Assembly (NCBI GenBank): GCA_030407005.1
Contig: JAUDYN010000003.1
Coordinates: 1,054,001 to 1,118,000, forward strand
Length of the DNA stretch: 64,000 nucleotides
DNA from: Desarmillaria ectypa
Lineage: Eukaryota; Basidiomycota; Agaricomycetes; Agaricales; Physalacriaceae
Direction of reading: 5' to 3'
Part shown: in pieces, positions 11,608 to 22,909 of the stretch
Numbering within the stretch: the stretch's first letter is position 1
Layout: each line of letters starts with the position of its first letter
Program-made: the position numbers and the translations under genes
Notes under the pieces: model-generated
Seen by the model: the letters and a program-made list of their open reading frames with translations, nothing else
Database searches by the model: none
What the model was told of the DNA's origin: nothing

Positions 11608-14097
11608 ATGCTGTCACCAGCAAAATCTCTTCGTTGCATCGCCCGTGCTCGTAACTTCAGTTCCTCATCTGCTCTCAGCGCTCTCAGCGCTGCTGCTCTT
11701 CCTAAAGCAGAACAGCTGTCTTCGGAATGGAAGGGAACAAGTGCTACCGGAGGCACCACCAAGAACTTTATTGGGGGCCAGTTCGTCGAAAGCAAGTCTT
11801 CGGAATGGATTGATGTTCTCGACCCAGTATGTATGCTTGTCGCGCACTAGGTCCGCTTGCTTACTGTCTTCTAGGCGTCGCAAACGCTGATTTCTCGCGT
11901 CCCCCAAACGACCAGCGCAGAATTTGAACAAGCCGTTGAAGCCGCTTCCGAAGCCTACAAATCATGGAGCCGTACTAGTGTCCTTAGACGTCAACGTTTT
12001 GCTATAGAGTACTATTGATCTCACCGCATCTATCATCCTACTTGTTCATGGGCTCTTATTTGAAGGCTTCAATCTCTGCTTCGTCAGAACGCAGACGCTA
12101 TTGCCAACAGCATCGTATTGGAGCAGGGAAAGACGCTTCCAGGCCTGTTACATCAACTATTGTGGGGAAACGAATTAACGTCTCACCTCCAGATGCTCAT
12201 GGTGACCTCCTTCGCGGTTTGCAAGTCGTGGAGTCAGCAATCGGTATCACTTCTACCCTTCTGGGTGAGAAAATAGAAGGTCACCTTCCTTCTACATTCG
12301 CCATCGTTCACATCTGACCAGCACGTTTGGAATAGTCAGCAAAGATATGGACACAGAAGTACGGAAAGTACCTTTAGGCGTGTGTGCGAGCATCGCCCCC
12401 TTCAATTTCCCAGCGTATGCGACCTATCACGCGTTCTTATGAAATTAAAAGCAAATGACGCGCTTATATGCAGAATGATCCCTCTCTGGACAATTCCCAT
12501 GGCTGCCGTCACAGGTAACACTTTGATCCTGAAGCCCTCGGAACGCGACCCCGGCGCCGCTATGATTATAGCTGAGCTATGCCAGCGTGCAGGTGGGTAT
12601 AGTTGTAACGGTCTCTCTATAAGTCCGCTTAAATCCTTCCTCTAGGTCTTCCTCCCGGTGTTCTGAACATCGTTCACGGAGGTATCCCAACGGTCAATGC
12701 TATTTGTGACCATCCTACTATCAAAGCTATCAGCTTCGTTGGAGGCGACAGGGCTGGAAAGCACATTTATGACAGGTTTTAATATTTCATCCTGCCTTCC
12801 GTGTTATGCCTCATGACGATACAGGGGAACACAAAACGGCAAACGCGTGCAAGTACGTGTCCAACTTTGTCAGCTGATGCTTGCATGTTCACCCATCTCT
12901 CAAGGCTAATATGGGCGCCAAGAACCACGCTATAGTTATGCCTGATGGTAAGTGTATCCATGATCGGGCACTATTGCTTAATCTTTCATTTTGGTAGCTA
13001 ACAGAAATTTGGCTCTCAACTCGATTATTGGCGCCGCATTCGGAGGTATGTTGGACTATTGATCCGAGGTTAAACTCCGTCATTAATCCCCCGAAGCTGC
13101 CGGTCAACGGTGCATGGCCATCTCTGTCGGTAGGTTTTCAACCTCGAAATAGATGCCCGTTTTCTTATTTTGACGAACGGATCTTCTTCAGCATTGCTCG
13201 TTGGAGCGTCACAATCGTGGTTGCCGGAGCTCGTGGAGCGCGCTCAGAACCTCAAAGTCGACGGTGGCTTTGAGCGAGGAGCAGATCTGTTCAGTGCCTT
13301 TCTCTCTGTCATATCAACTGAAGTTCAAACCTTGATGCAGTGGTCCTCTGATCTCTCCAGCGGCGAAGAATCGGGTGACAAGTCTTATATCGTCAGCTGA
13401 AGAGCAAGGGGGGGGAATTTATCTTGATGGACGGGGTATACAGGTTCCTGGATATCCTGATGGAAACTTCGTCGGCCCCACAGTCATCGAAGCCAACACC
13501 ACGATGAAGTGCTACCAGTCAGTATCTCCAACTGTATCTGCATGCTTATGTATACTTACCATTGTGAAAGGGAAGAGATCTTTGGACCTGTCTTAGTGGT
13601 TGTGAAAGTCGATATGCTGGACGATGCATTAGATATCATCAATTCAAATAGGTATGGAAATGGTGCGGCGATATTTACGCAGTCAGGAGCGACAGCACGG
13701 AAATTCGAATCTGAGGTTAATGTCGGCCAACTTGGTATCAACGTTCCAATTCCTGTGCCGTTGCCCATGTTTGCTTGGAGTGGAAACAAGGTACGGAATA
13801 TACTTCTTATTTTCGCTAATGTTTCCAAACTTATACATGGATGCTGCACCAGGGAAGCGCATTGGGCGACATAGGCTTCTACGGTAAAAGGTAATGGCAG
13901 TTCGTTTGGTCTGGGTAGAGAAAGATAACTGAATCTGTGTAGCGGTATCAATTTCTACACTCAAAACAAGGTATGTCTAACATTCGTGGTTTGCGTCTTC
14001 ATCCTGGTCTAAAGGAAGGTAGACTGCGACCAGTCTTTGGAGAGCTGAGGATGCTGTTGGGACCCGAGCGTCTGTCGACATGCCCACACACCATTAG
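11608..14097 (+). CDS. Methylmalonate-semialdehyde dehydrogenase, mitochondrial
   Basis: A CoA-acylating aldehyde dehydrogenase (ALDH6 type) that converts malonate and methylmalonate semialdehydes to acetyl- and propionyl-CoA in valine and pyrimidine catabolism. The N-terminus is Arg/Ser-rich without acids ([17 protein letters not shown]), a likely mitochondrial presequence. Family blocks in order: '[10 protein letters not shown]', '[19 protein letters not shown]', '[16 protein letters not shown]', '[15 protein letters not shown]', the catalytic cysteine in '[10 protein letters not shown]' (about 13113), '[14 protein letters not shown]', and the MMSDH-specific '[16 protein letters not shown]'. 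The final exon encodes [11 protein letters not shown] and ends MPTHH with the stop at 14095-14097. About eleven introns of roughly 50-70 nt interrupt it. The 3' end is convergent with the next gene. Identity is firm. Confidence 0.93.
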
Positions 14098-14561
14098 GAC
14101 AATCCAGCGCATCCAGTGGTTTAATTACCTAGGTATATTGGCATGTGACAATTGAGAATGTGAAGGACCAAGATTAGTGCATATTGTTGACGCCTGAAAC
14201 ACACGTTGACAGACGGAACAAGTCGACCAACCTGTCAAACATGAAACGACTTTCAAAACGCTCAAGTGGTAATGACCTGCCGTATCATAAGATTGAAAAT
14301 ACGCAAGTCATACGAGTGATACATGGATTGAACTGAAAAATCATGTAACACAAAAACGGAGCTTGGGTATACCAGCTAAGAAGAGAGACAGCGTCCTTGC
14401 AACCCGCCTAACGTGATAAAAAAGAGCAACAAGAAAAAAGCCGTAAAAGCCCAGCGGCATAGGATTACCAAGGAAAAATTGTGAGAAATAAACGAACGTG
14501 GGGAATGTCATAAGTTAAGACCGAAGATCGGGATTATAACATTTGTACCGCACTTTCATCC
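14098..14561. other. Convergent 3' intergenic region
   Basis: The 464 bp between two facing stop codons is AT-rich with A runs. I see no ORF, RNA gene or repeat; it is presumably the two 3' untranslated regions. Confidence 0.4.
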
Positions 14562-15802
14562 TCAATATCTTGCTGGGACGCCACCACTGTAATCATACGC
14601 ATCTTGGGAACCATACCCCATCTGGTGGTGAAGGGGAACACCGACAGCGTAGGCAGGCCTTGTCATGCTAGGACCGCGTGTCAAGGACTCCTGCATCTCA
14701 GGGCTGGGTCCACGAGCAAGGTCCGCATAACCCCCGACGGGAGCAAGATTGGCCGTGGGAGCAGTGAAGTCATGCTCAGGGAGAGGCCCCAATTCCCCTC
14801 CGGGACCATGTCCGTGTCCGGACTCAGATGTGGCGCCATAACTGCGTCCCGAAAGACTGTTGGAATGGTTGAGGCCGGAGTGGAAGGACGACGTGTCTGA
14901 CGTAGCGCGATGGTGGCCGATAACGCCGCCATCATCGCCAGTGGTAGGCTGCCAGTCGATAGGCTGCATACGCTTGTCAAAGTGGGATGAACGGCCCAGC
15001 TTCCACTTCCGAAAGATGGTCCACAGGATGACAATACCACCCACAGACGATGCAACAACGATGAGAGCGGTTATTGCAGCAGTCTTGGTAGAAGTAGAAG
15101 TGCTGCCACTAGTCTCAGCTGAAGAAGAGGCGGAAGCAGCAGAGGCTGTTTCGTCGATTGAGGCAGTCCTCGTGATAGTAGAATGCAAAGTATTGCCTGT
15201 ATCACTTTGAGTGGCAGTAGTAGCATCCTGGGTGGTTTGCTGCTGCTGTGTCTGCTCAGTACTTGAGGTGGAAGTGGTAGCGGATGTAGAGGATGTATAA
15301 GTGGTCGAGGTGGATGAAGAGGTGGTGGGCGGGGATGAACTGCTGCTGCTAGAGCTGCTAGAGCTGCTGGTCGACGTGGTCGAAATGGTCGAACTGGTGG
15401 AAGTTGAAAGAACCGGCGTCGTCTATAATACTTTCTGTTAATGGAGTCAAATAATGCTATCAGAATACTGACCGAAGGAGTCGAGATAGATGTCAAGGTG
15501 GTCGAAGGGGTGCTTATAGACGAAGTGGTAGGAGAGGATGTCGACTGACTCTGGGCCTGTCCTTGAGAGATACTTTGGGTGCTGGAAGCCGTAGCGTTGT
15601 CAACGGCAGCGGAAACGCTGTTAGCAGCGCCGCCATTTCCCTGAGGAGCTGGGGCCCGCTTGCGCACCATCCGATTCAGGGCTTCATGGTCACGACGAGC
15701 AACTCCAGCATGGCTGCTGGCCTCTGAAGAGACGACAAGGGCGAGGACCAGACAAATAACGAGCGTGAAGGTAGTGATTTTATATAATCTTATCGAGGAC
15801 AT
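14562..15802 (-). CDS. Single-pass Ser/Thr-rich membrane protein, Mid2/Wsc-like topology
   Basis: Visible topology: a signal peptide (hydrophobic ITTFTLVICLVLALVV), a short basic KR-rich spacer, about 150 residues of Ser/Thr/Gln low complexity (uninterrupted Ser runs at about 15340-15370), one transmembrane helix (AAITALIVVASSVGGIVIL), a positive stop FRKWKLGR, and a cytoplasmic tail of about 150 residues rich in Gly, Ser and His ending GGVPARY. One intron near 15423-15475 splits the Ser/Thr region. This layout is that of fungal plasma-membrane wall-stress sensors (Mid2, Mtl1, Wsc), where the O-mannosylated stalk acts as a mechanosensor. There is no WSC cysteine domain. Orthology cannot be claimed because the sequence is low-complexity. 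Many Agaricomycetes carry several such proteins. Confidence 0.7.
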
Positions 15803-16275
15803 GGCGGATATACAGGATTGACGGGGTCAAGGGCCTTATCCTGCAGAGAAACAAGTCAATACCCGCAAGAAACGAATGAGATGGCCAGTAAAGACGGAGG
15901 TAGCTGAGAAAAAAGACGACGAATTGCCATCAACGTACGTATGAAATTCAATCCGCCGTCTACAGTGCCCCAAAGGTGAAAAAGACAGTCAATGCTCTCT
16001 CAGTAGACCTTAGTGGTCGTCTAGGGGGTGGGAGGTAGAAAAGAGTGTCGTGAAGAAGGAATCGGATGCTCGGAATATCTGGACAACAATAAATGGCAAC
16101 GCCTTCTCAGGCATCGCTGCCAGGGGAACCGACGCGCCACAATAATAATACCGACAAATACGCCGGTTTCAGGGGATAACAAATATATTCGTCGTACAAG
16201 TTCCCCTACAAGTCCACTGGTATAAAGTAAATTATAGCCACAGATATCCAATCATAAGGGTAAATAGGTAGTCCA
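15803..16275. other. Intergenic: promoter of the Mid2-like gene and 3' flank of the lyase-like gene
   Basis: 473 bp with no supported gene. Small ORFs on both strands here (60-76 codons) have no recognisable motifs and are judged chance. Confidence 0.4.
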
Positions 16276-18757
16276 TTAATTATGACTTGTCAAAGACCAG
16301 TTGTCAAGATTAACAGAGGAAGGCGTAAGGAAAGTTGTGCCGTCATTCCACTGCGGGTTAAACAAGACCTGGATGTTGTTCGTTCCCGCACTGAGCTCAA
16401 TGATCAGCACCGTAATCCCTGGATTCGCCTGGTCGGAATCGGGTGGTGTAGGATCCGTATCAAATCGTGTGGCATTTGACGTCGTAAACGTCGCACCGCT
16501 GGGACTGATAATGGACACTTCCATCATCTTGCCATCACGAGCCAGCGTGGCTTTCGACCCGTTTGTCGTTATCGTTGCATTTGTATGCATTCGCCACTGG
16601 ATATCGGCCGTCGACGTGACCTCGTCTTGAACCAAGACCTGCTTTCGCATATTGAGCATCCGTACACCTCGCTTCACCGAAGTTCTGTAAACTTGATTAG
16701 AACGGAGGAAAAGACCGAAGAAGAACGATCACTCACGCATTGAAATATGCACTGGTCGTGTCAGCCACCCAGAACGCAGTTGAATCCTTGTCAACTTCAA
16801 ATACTGTGCTCGAGCCCTGCGTCGTGTTGGATGTCCCAGATTTGAAGATGGTCGGCTCAGCCAACACATCTTGGTTGGTCTTGCCAATCAAAATCGTGTT
16901 TTGGCCCTCCGTCATTTTTCTGTAATACTTCCACCGGTCACTTCCCTGTGTATCATTGCTGAAGTAGTTGGTCGACCGATAATCCCCGGATCCTAGCTCT
17001 CCCGCCCATCTCGTGCCTAAAGCGTCAAGAACAAAGTCCCCTACATCTAGATCGTTGTGGGTCTGGTGACCTTGATTCTTTCCGGCCTTCATAGCAACAT
17101 AAAGAGCATTGATGTCTGTCCAGCTGCTCCTCATCGACACCCACTGATCAAGCTGATTATCGAAGAAGGAGTCCAATGGCTTTCCATCCCAGAATGCTCC
17201 TACAACGGTGGGATCATACCAGAACATGCTCCATGGCTCTGGCGCATCATGTTGCTCACGTTGGAAGAGGGTGTATACGGGTTCATTGAAATAAGTGCCG
17301 TACCAGATGATGGAGTTGGCAGTGGAGGAGAATTTGTTCGGGCCATGATCACCCCAATCAAACAGGGAGGTGGGTCCGAAGACATACATGTGGAAGTCAC
17401 CGGTCTTCTTGAAGTTGGCGTTGGTGTCTAGCAGCCCATAGTCAGACCCGGTGGCCGTCAGCAATGCTGAGGACATCTCGGCATGACCAGTGGTACCAAA
17501 GTACCAATAATTGGCGGTCTCTGCCCATGTGCCATCGTCAGTGACGGCCTGAGCACAGTTTCCCAAGGCATTGTTGATGGTAAGACCAAGAAGTGTCTCT
17601 GCGTTGGTCGTAGTGTCGTCGCCTAAGATGGCAAGGGAGGCCATCGTCAAACCGGCGTTACACACGCAATTCCAGTTGCCGGTGGTGTTGGTCCTCCACC
17701 ACCCCGTGTAAACATTAGGGTCATTGTATGCTGCAACACCGGGACCCAGACCGTACAAGTTGAGGGTATACCGCATCTGGGTCTTCTGCTCGTCAGTCCA
17801 CACATCGTAAAGCCAATCGTAGGCGATGGCGAACGCAGAAGAGAACTCGGCTGTATCAAGGAAATGACCCGAATTCCATTTGTCGTCAGTAGGACCGAAC
17901 GTGGTGGTCCCATTGCCAGCGGCGTTCTGGTGGGAAAAGATGAGATCTGATTGAGAAAGCTGAGCGAAGACTCACTTGGATTTCCTCCCAGCAACGGTCG
18001 ACCCACTTGGTGTCGTTCGTCATGCGGTAAACGTAGGCGAAAGCCTTGACTCGCATTTTGACCTCGCGGGCATTGTCAAGGATACCACTGTCGCCATCCA
18101 TATAGTAAGCAACAGGATCCTTGCTGTAATAGTCAGTGGCGTTCCCGAAGATGGTATCATTCCAGTGTTTGAGGTAGGGATCATTGGCTATGAGGGTTGG
18201 AAGGGCCTGCCATTTATACGCCGGAGCGATGAGTCGGGGGCGATCACTTCGTACAGAAGTAGCGCTGGGGTTTGATGGGCTGAAAGAATCCTTTGGCCAG
18301 GTGTTGTCAGCACTGGAGGTATCAACAAAGGTGGGGGAAGTGAATGCTGCTGTATTAGTCTAAAAACCTTGGTAAGCGAGGCGTTTCGAGCGGGAAAGTG
18401 ACGTACAGTGGAGGGGTATAAGGGAACCATAAATTCACTATTCGTCGCGGTGGCATATATGCCGATGTCATTCTTGGCAGTGACGGCAGCACTGGCAGCA
18501 CTGGCCTGTGCTGCAGCGTCAGTACTGCTCGAGCTGGAAGGGTCGTCTTTTTTAGAGGAACGGCTACCGACTACGCCTCCGACCACAGCACCGACGATGA
18601 TAAGGACGACAACAGGGATACCGAACTTGATCCAGTTGCTGGTCTTATTTTTGGCGGCGGACATGGGCGTTATGAAGCCAGTAGACTCGTTGTAGTATGG
18701 GTCGCCTGCACCATAAGGATGGTTGCCGTTGTTGTGAATGGCGTTATAGTTGGCCAT
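16276..18757 (-). CDS. Type II membrane-anchored heparinase II/III-like polysaccharide lyase family protein
   Basis: The N-terminus is cytosolic and Asn/Gly-rich. It is followed by one transmembrane anchor (IKFGIPVVVLIIVGAVVGGVV, near residues 43-63) and a Ser/Ala linker. The ectodomain is split between an alpha/alpha-toroid part (blocks 'RPRLIAPAYKWQALP', 'SGHFLDTAEFSSAFAIAYDW', 'NWNCVCNAGLTMASLAIL') and a beta-sandwich part with the heparinase II/III signature 'HNDLDVGDFVLDALGTRW' and 'GELGSGDY'. In the family, conserved Asn, Tyr and His residues of these halves do beta-elimination on uronate polysaccharides; here the 'GHQTHNDLDVG' His is visible. Introns lie near 16685-16738, 17928-17975 and 18355-18408. 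The membrane anchor implies action at the cell surface or wall. The substrate is unknown. The 3' end is about 470 bp from the Mid2-like gene. Confidence 0.75.
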
Positions 18758-19055
18758 CCCGGCGAAGAAAGACTAGAAAAAAGACAGAAATATAACGAGA
18801 GACGTAGACAAGGTTGAAGGCAGAGAAAGGCGACGGCGACGCTTGGAAAAGTCTAAAAGGCCAGCTGGAGATGGAAGAGAAGGAAATGATGTCGACAGGT
18901 GGCCTCGGTCCTTCCCATGTGGCGTGGGAATTAGACCTTCGAGCGCAGTTGCGAAGGCCGCATAAAGTTTGACACTGCTATGAATAGTATATTGCGAGCT
19001 ATTATTGTACAGTCTCGCGTAAAAATACAACTGATTTCTTAAAATCCGCTGTCCA

Positions 19056-20719
19056 TTAGTCGCGTACAAATACGCCTGCAGCACCCATTCCTGTTCCGAT
19101 GCACATTGACGTAACGAGGATCTAAGTTGATGCCATGAAAAAGAGAACATTTGGCATGAAATAATTGATCCTTACCTTTCCTTGCCTACGCTGGAGCTCA
19201 TTCAACCCAGTAGCAACCTGGCGTGCTCCTGTGCAACGTATAAAGCAACGAAATTCAGGATGACGGCAGCAGAAAAGAATATTTCTACTCATCTAGGGGA
19301 TGGCCCAGAGCAATTGCACCTCCGTTGACATTGACCTGTGTGATGAATTACAAACGAAGTGTTACGCCGAATCAAGACTGGGGATAGGTACCTTATCGCT
19401 AGTAGAAGCAAGGCCTTGGTTCAGCAAAGGATGATGACTGCATACCGCAGCACATACCTTGGAAGTCCCAACACTCGCAGGACGTAGACACATTGAGAAG
19501 CAAAAGCTTCGTTTATCTACAACACAAGTTAGACTCCAAGCAGACCAACTTGTGCATATCTTACCTCATAGAGATCGACGTCATCCTGAGTAATTCCACA
19601 GCTCTTCAAGGCCATTGGGATAGCATAGATGGGTCCAATTCCCATGATACGTGGAGGGAGCCCAGCGACGGCGGTTGTGACATGTTTTCCCAAAATCGTG
19701 TACCTCAATTCTTCTGCTTTCTTTCTGGTCATCATCAGCACGGCTGCAGCACCGTCTGTTATCTGACTGGCGTTTCCTCCTGTCGTTGTCGCCTTGCCCC
19801 ATTGAGGAAACGCACTTCTGATTTTAGCCAGAGTTTCTGTCGTAGTCCCCGGTCTGATACCATCGTCCTTGCTTACGACAACAGGCGTGCGTTCGCCAGT
19901 TTTCAGGTCTTTTTGATATACAGTGAAGGGAGCGATTTCTGTATCAAAATATCCAGACTTTTGGGCATATTCGGCTCGTTGGAACGAAAGGGCTGCAAAC
20001 TGGTCCTGCTCTTCACGTGTGACGACGAATTCTTCAGCTACATTTTCACTCGTCCAGCCCATGGGTTTGGAACAGTCACGAGAGGCAGCATTCTCGGAAA
20101 TGAGTTCGCTCTGCTGCGGTCCTCCTTTGTCAGGGCTGTGGATCAGTTATATTAGTTCTGCGTAAGGGTAGAAGTGATTATATATACTTCTCAGACATGC
20201 TCTCCACTCCGACCGCCAGACCAACTTCGATTTGACCACTTCGGATTTGGTTTGCAATGGTTGTAATGGCCATAAGCCCACTTGAGCAGAACCTGTTGAT
20301 GCATTGAACGGGGACGGACTCTGGGAAACCAGCAGCTAGAGATGCAGCTCGAGCATGATACGCTGCATCTGGCGTCAAGACAGTCCCGACACAGATGTCG
20401 CCGACCAGAGCTGGGTCGATTTTGGATTGCGAAATCACTTGCTGTATGCCGTTGAAACTTGAGCTGAGTAGCAGGGAAGAACGCATACCTTGAACATCTC
20501 CAGCATGAGCTCATCGGTCCTATACCAGACATGGTGAGCCTGCAGGACATCCAGGAGCGAAATGACGGACCTGGCATCCTTGAAACCTCCCTTCTTTGCC
20601 TTGCACAACGGTGAGCGGACCGCAAGGGTGATGACCACGTCGTCCGGGCTCTTGCGAAGCAAAGCATCGGAACCTTGGGGTGTATAAAGATGGGAAGCAA
20701 GTTGTCTGACACGTTCCAT
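19056..20719 (-). CDS. 3-ketoacyl-CoA thiolase (acetyl-CoA acyltransferase), peroxisomal, PTS2-tagged
   Basis: Catalyses the last step of fatty acid beta-oxidation, thiolytic cleavage of 3-ketoacyl-CoA. The N-terminus MERVRQLASHL contains RV-x5-HL, a perfect PTS2 peroxisomal signal. Thiolase blocks follow: 'VVITLAVRSPLCKAKKGG', 'DICVGTVLTP', the acyl-carrying cysteine in 'NRFCSSGLMAI', 'VGVESMS', 'ASQITDGAAAVLMM', the general-base His in 'NVNGGAIALGHPLG' and the second catalytic Cys in 'SMCIGTGMGAAGVF'. The stop is at 19056-19058. Several introns were bridged by eye, including one right after the DLYEVR region. Residue order and length (about 420) match the peroxisomal Pot1/ACAA1 group rather than the mitochondrial or acetoacetyl-CoA thiolases. 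It is divergent from the TatD gene. Confidence 0.93.
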
Positions 20720-21015
20720 AGCGGTAAAATGAGAGGTTGATGCACCGGTAAACTTTGGGGCATATGTACCGTGTCCCGAGACTTCTTGGTCCGGCCGACG
20801 CGGACTCTAACCGGTTTTCACACGACAGTTAGGACTTGGCCTTGTGAGTGCCAGTGTTGAACATGAACATGTCCCAGGGGATCCGGAGTCATGCATAGGC
20901 ATGGCGGTAGCGGTGACAGTCATGTCCATGCAGCATGAGTCAGTCCCGACTATTTCAATCAAGTGCTATCTTTTGCCATCTCTTCCGTAGTCCTCTGTGC
21001 AGAACATACATCACA
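20720..21015. promoter_or_regulatory. Bidirectional promoter, thiolase / TatD nuclease
   Basis: A head-to-head interval of about 300 bp. The right third (20935-21015) is open in frame with the TatD gene and may be translated as a presequence; see the nuclease entry. No clear TATA box. Confidence 0.35.
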
Positions 21016-22496
21016 ATGCCTGTTACCGTTATCGCCGCTAAACCGGCAACCGAAGAAGTCAAAGGAACTTTCAGATACATAGGTGAGTTGGTAGAATCTC
21101 ACCTATTGCCATCTTACATAACTCTGTTGTAGATATTGGAGGTGCTCGAAACCATAATCAGTGCTTCTTCATCTCACCAATTCTTATACAGTGAATCTGA
21201 CGGACCCAGTTTTTCGGGGAGTTCATTATGGAAGGAAGAAACATGATGGTGAGATCTGACTTTACTGAAGTACTTCGCGGTCGTTGACATCGATGAAGAT
21301 GACTTTGAAGCTATGCTTGAACGGGCGCGCGCTGCAGGCGTCAGATCCATGATAATCACTGGAGGCAGTCTTCACGAATCCCGAGAAGCCTTAAAGTTGG
21401 CGGAGACGCATGGTACAACCATACAAACTACTGCGATATCTTCAGGAGACCTCATTCTCATCTTGAAGGTCTCTATGCGACCGTTGGTTGTCATCCAACG
21501 CGCTCGGGAGAATTTGACAAATATCGCGGAGGACCGGAGGCATACTTGAAAGCTCTTGACGAGCTGCTAGAAAAGCGAACGCAGGGGAAAGGACGTGCCG
21601 TTGCCGTTGGAGAGTGCGGTCTAGGTAAGAAATACTCTAAGAAAATGCATATCAAGCTGATTTCCCCAAAGACTATGACCGTACACATTTTGCATCTCCG
21701 GAGACTCAGAAAAGACATTTCCGTGAGTCAATATTGAATGTCCGGGCCATTATGCGCTTCTTAGATGAACGTAGGTTCTCAGCTGGCATTGGCAAAAAAA
21801 TTCCACCTTCCTTTGTTCTTGCACTCTCGTGCCGCACATAAAGATTTTGTCTCCATACTACAAGAGGAAGGCTTCAGTGAAGACGGAGGGAGAACAGTTG
21901 GAGGTAAAGGTGGTGTAGTTCACAGCTTTACTGGGACTATCGAAGAATTAAACGAATTGGTGAGTACAGCAGTTCTTGTGGGTAGAGTCAGCACTGAATG
22001 ATATACATAGATGAACATGGGTTTCCACATAAGGTGCGTATAATAATCTTGTTTTTCTAAATTGTCTTGTCTGACTCATGGACGACAGCGTAAATGGGTG
22101 TTCGCTGAAAACTGAAGCTAATTTGCAAGCTGCCAAAGCTATCCGGCCTGAACTTTTCATGTTGGAGACAGGTGAAGCAACAGGTCCATACTCTTGCCTT
22201 TTCTTGCTGAAGTATACTGCTTCACAGATGCGCCTTGGTGCACTATGACATCAACACATGCATCAAAACCTCATCTAGATACACTCCCAGCTTCCTTGCG
22301 CCCACTTTATTTTCCTCCAGCAACGAAACCAGATCAATTCATTTATGGCCGGCCGGTAAAGGGCAGGAATGAACCGTGTGCGATTGGAGGCGTTGCATGG
22401 GTGATTCACAGATTAAACGGTGTCCCCTTTGAGAAGGTTACGGGAAAAGCGTGGAAGAACACGATCCAATTATTTGATCTAGAAGAGTTGAAATGA
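21016..22496 (+). CDS. TatD-family metal-dependent DNase (TATDN1 type)
   Basis: A TIM-barrel hydrolase of the TatD family, 3'-5' exonuclease/endonuclease in characterised members. Visible blocks: '[11 protein letters not shown]' (the eukaryotic TATDN1 form, in which the bacterial HxH pair is replaced by NLT), '[15 protein letters not shown]', 'GECGLDYDR' (metal Glu), 'HLPLFLHSR' (metal His), '[10 protein letters not shown]' (metal His) and 'MLETDAPW' (catalytic Asp). It ends QLFDLEELK. Intron junctions at about 21081-21132, 21624-21670, 21723-21764 and further sites restore the frame. Start 21016 (MPVTV) gives the usual family N-terminus. An in-frame upstream ATG at 20935 would add 27 residues with three Arg and no acidic residue (MSQSRLFQSSAIFCHLF..), a possible mitochondrial presequence. 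Confidence 0.9.
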
Positions 22497-22909
22497 AGTA
22501 ATGGTGAATAACCGGTATGATAGAGATGTAACTACAAGCTGGAATGTCCACGGATTCCTCAGCATCTACACCAAACTGGCTCATATTTGGGCATCTGTTC
22601 AGCCATAAGCAATCCGAACGTATCCTTCACTTTTATTACCATCCTCCGACTTTAAGTATTCGCTACGGAAGCTCCGCCATGCGTTGGCTGACTTGGGCAA
22701 TTCAGTGTATGCTGACTACTTTCTGCTACCGATATATATAGCTGACGCTGAGTGATGCCGCTTATAAGAACTTCGAAGAAATATACAATGTGCTTTGGTG
22801 CGGCGAGACTGCCGGAAGTGGCAAGATAATGGTCACGTGTCAGGGTGCATCAAATTCAGTTCGTGTTGAACGTTTATCTTCGGTCCTTGTCATCAACCAT
22901 TGCTACTCC
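22497..22909. promoter_or_regulatory. Upstream region of the kinesin gene
   Basis: 413 bp without a supported gene. A TATATATA stretch lies near 22732-22740. A GTCACGTG E-box is at 22832-22839, 71 bp before the kinesin ATG. An in-frame upstream ATG at 22790 exists, but the added residues have no kinesin character. Confidence 0.35.

Noticed and set aside
15340..15370. CTGCTG/GAGCTG repeat as a microsatellite element
   Set aside because: It is the coding sequence of the Ser-rich stalk of the Mid2-like protein.
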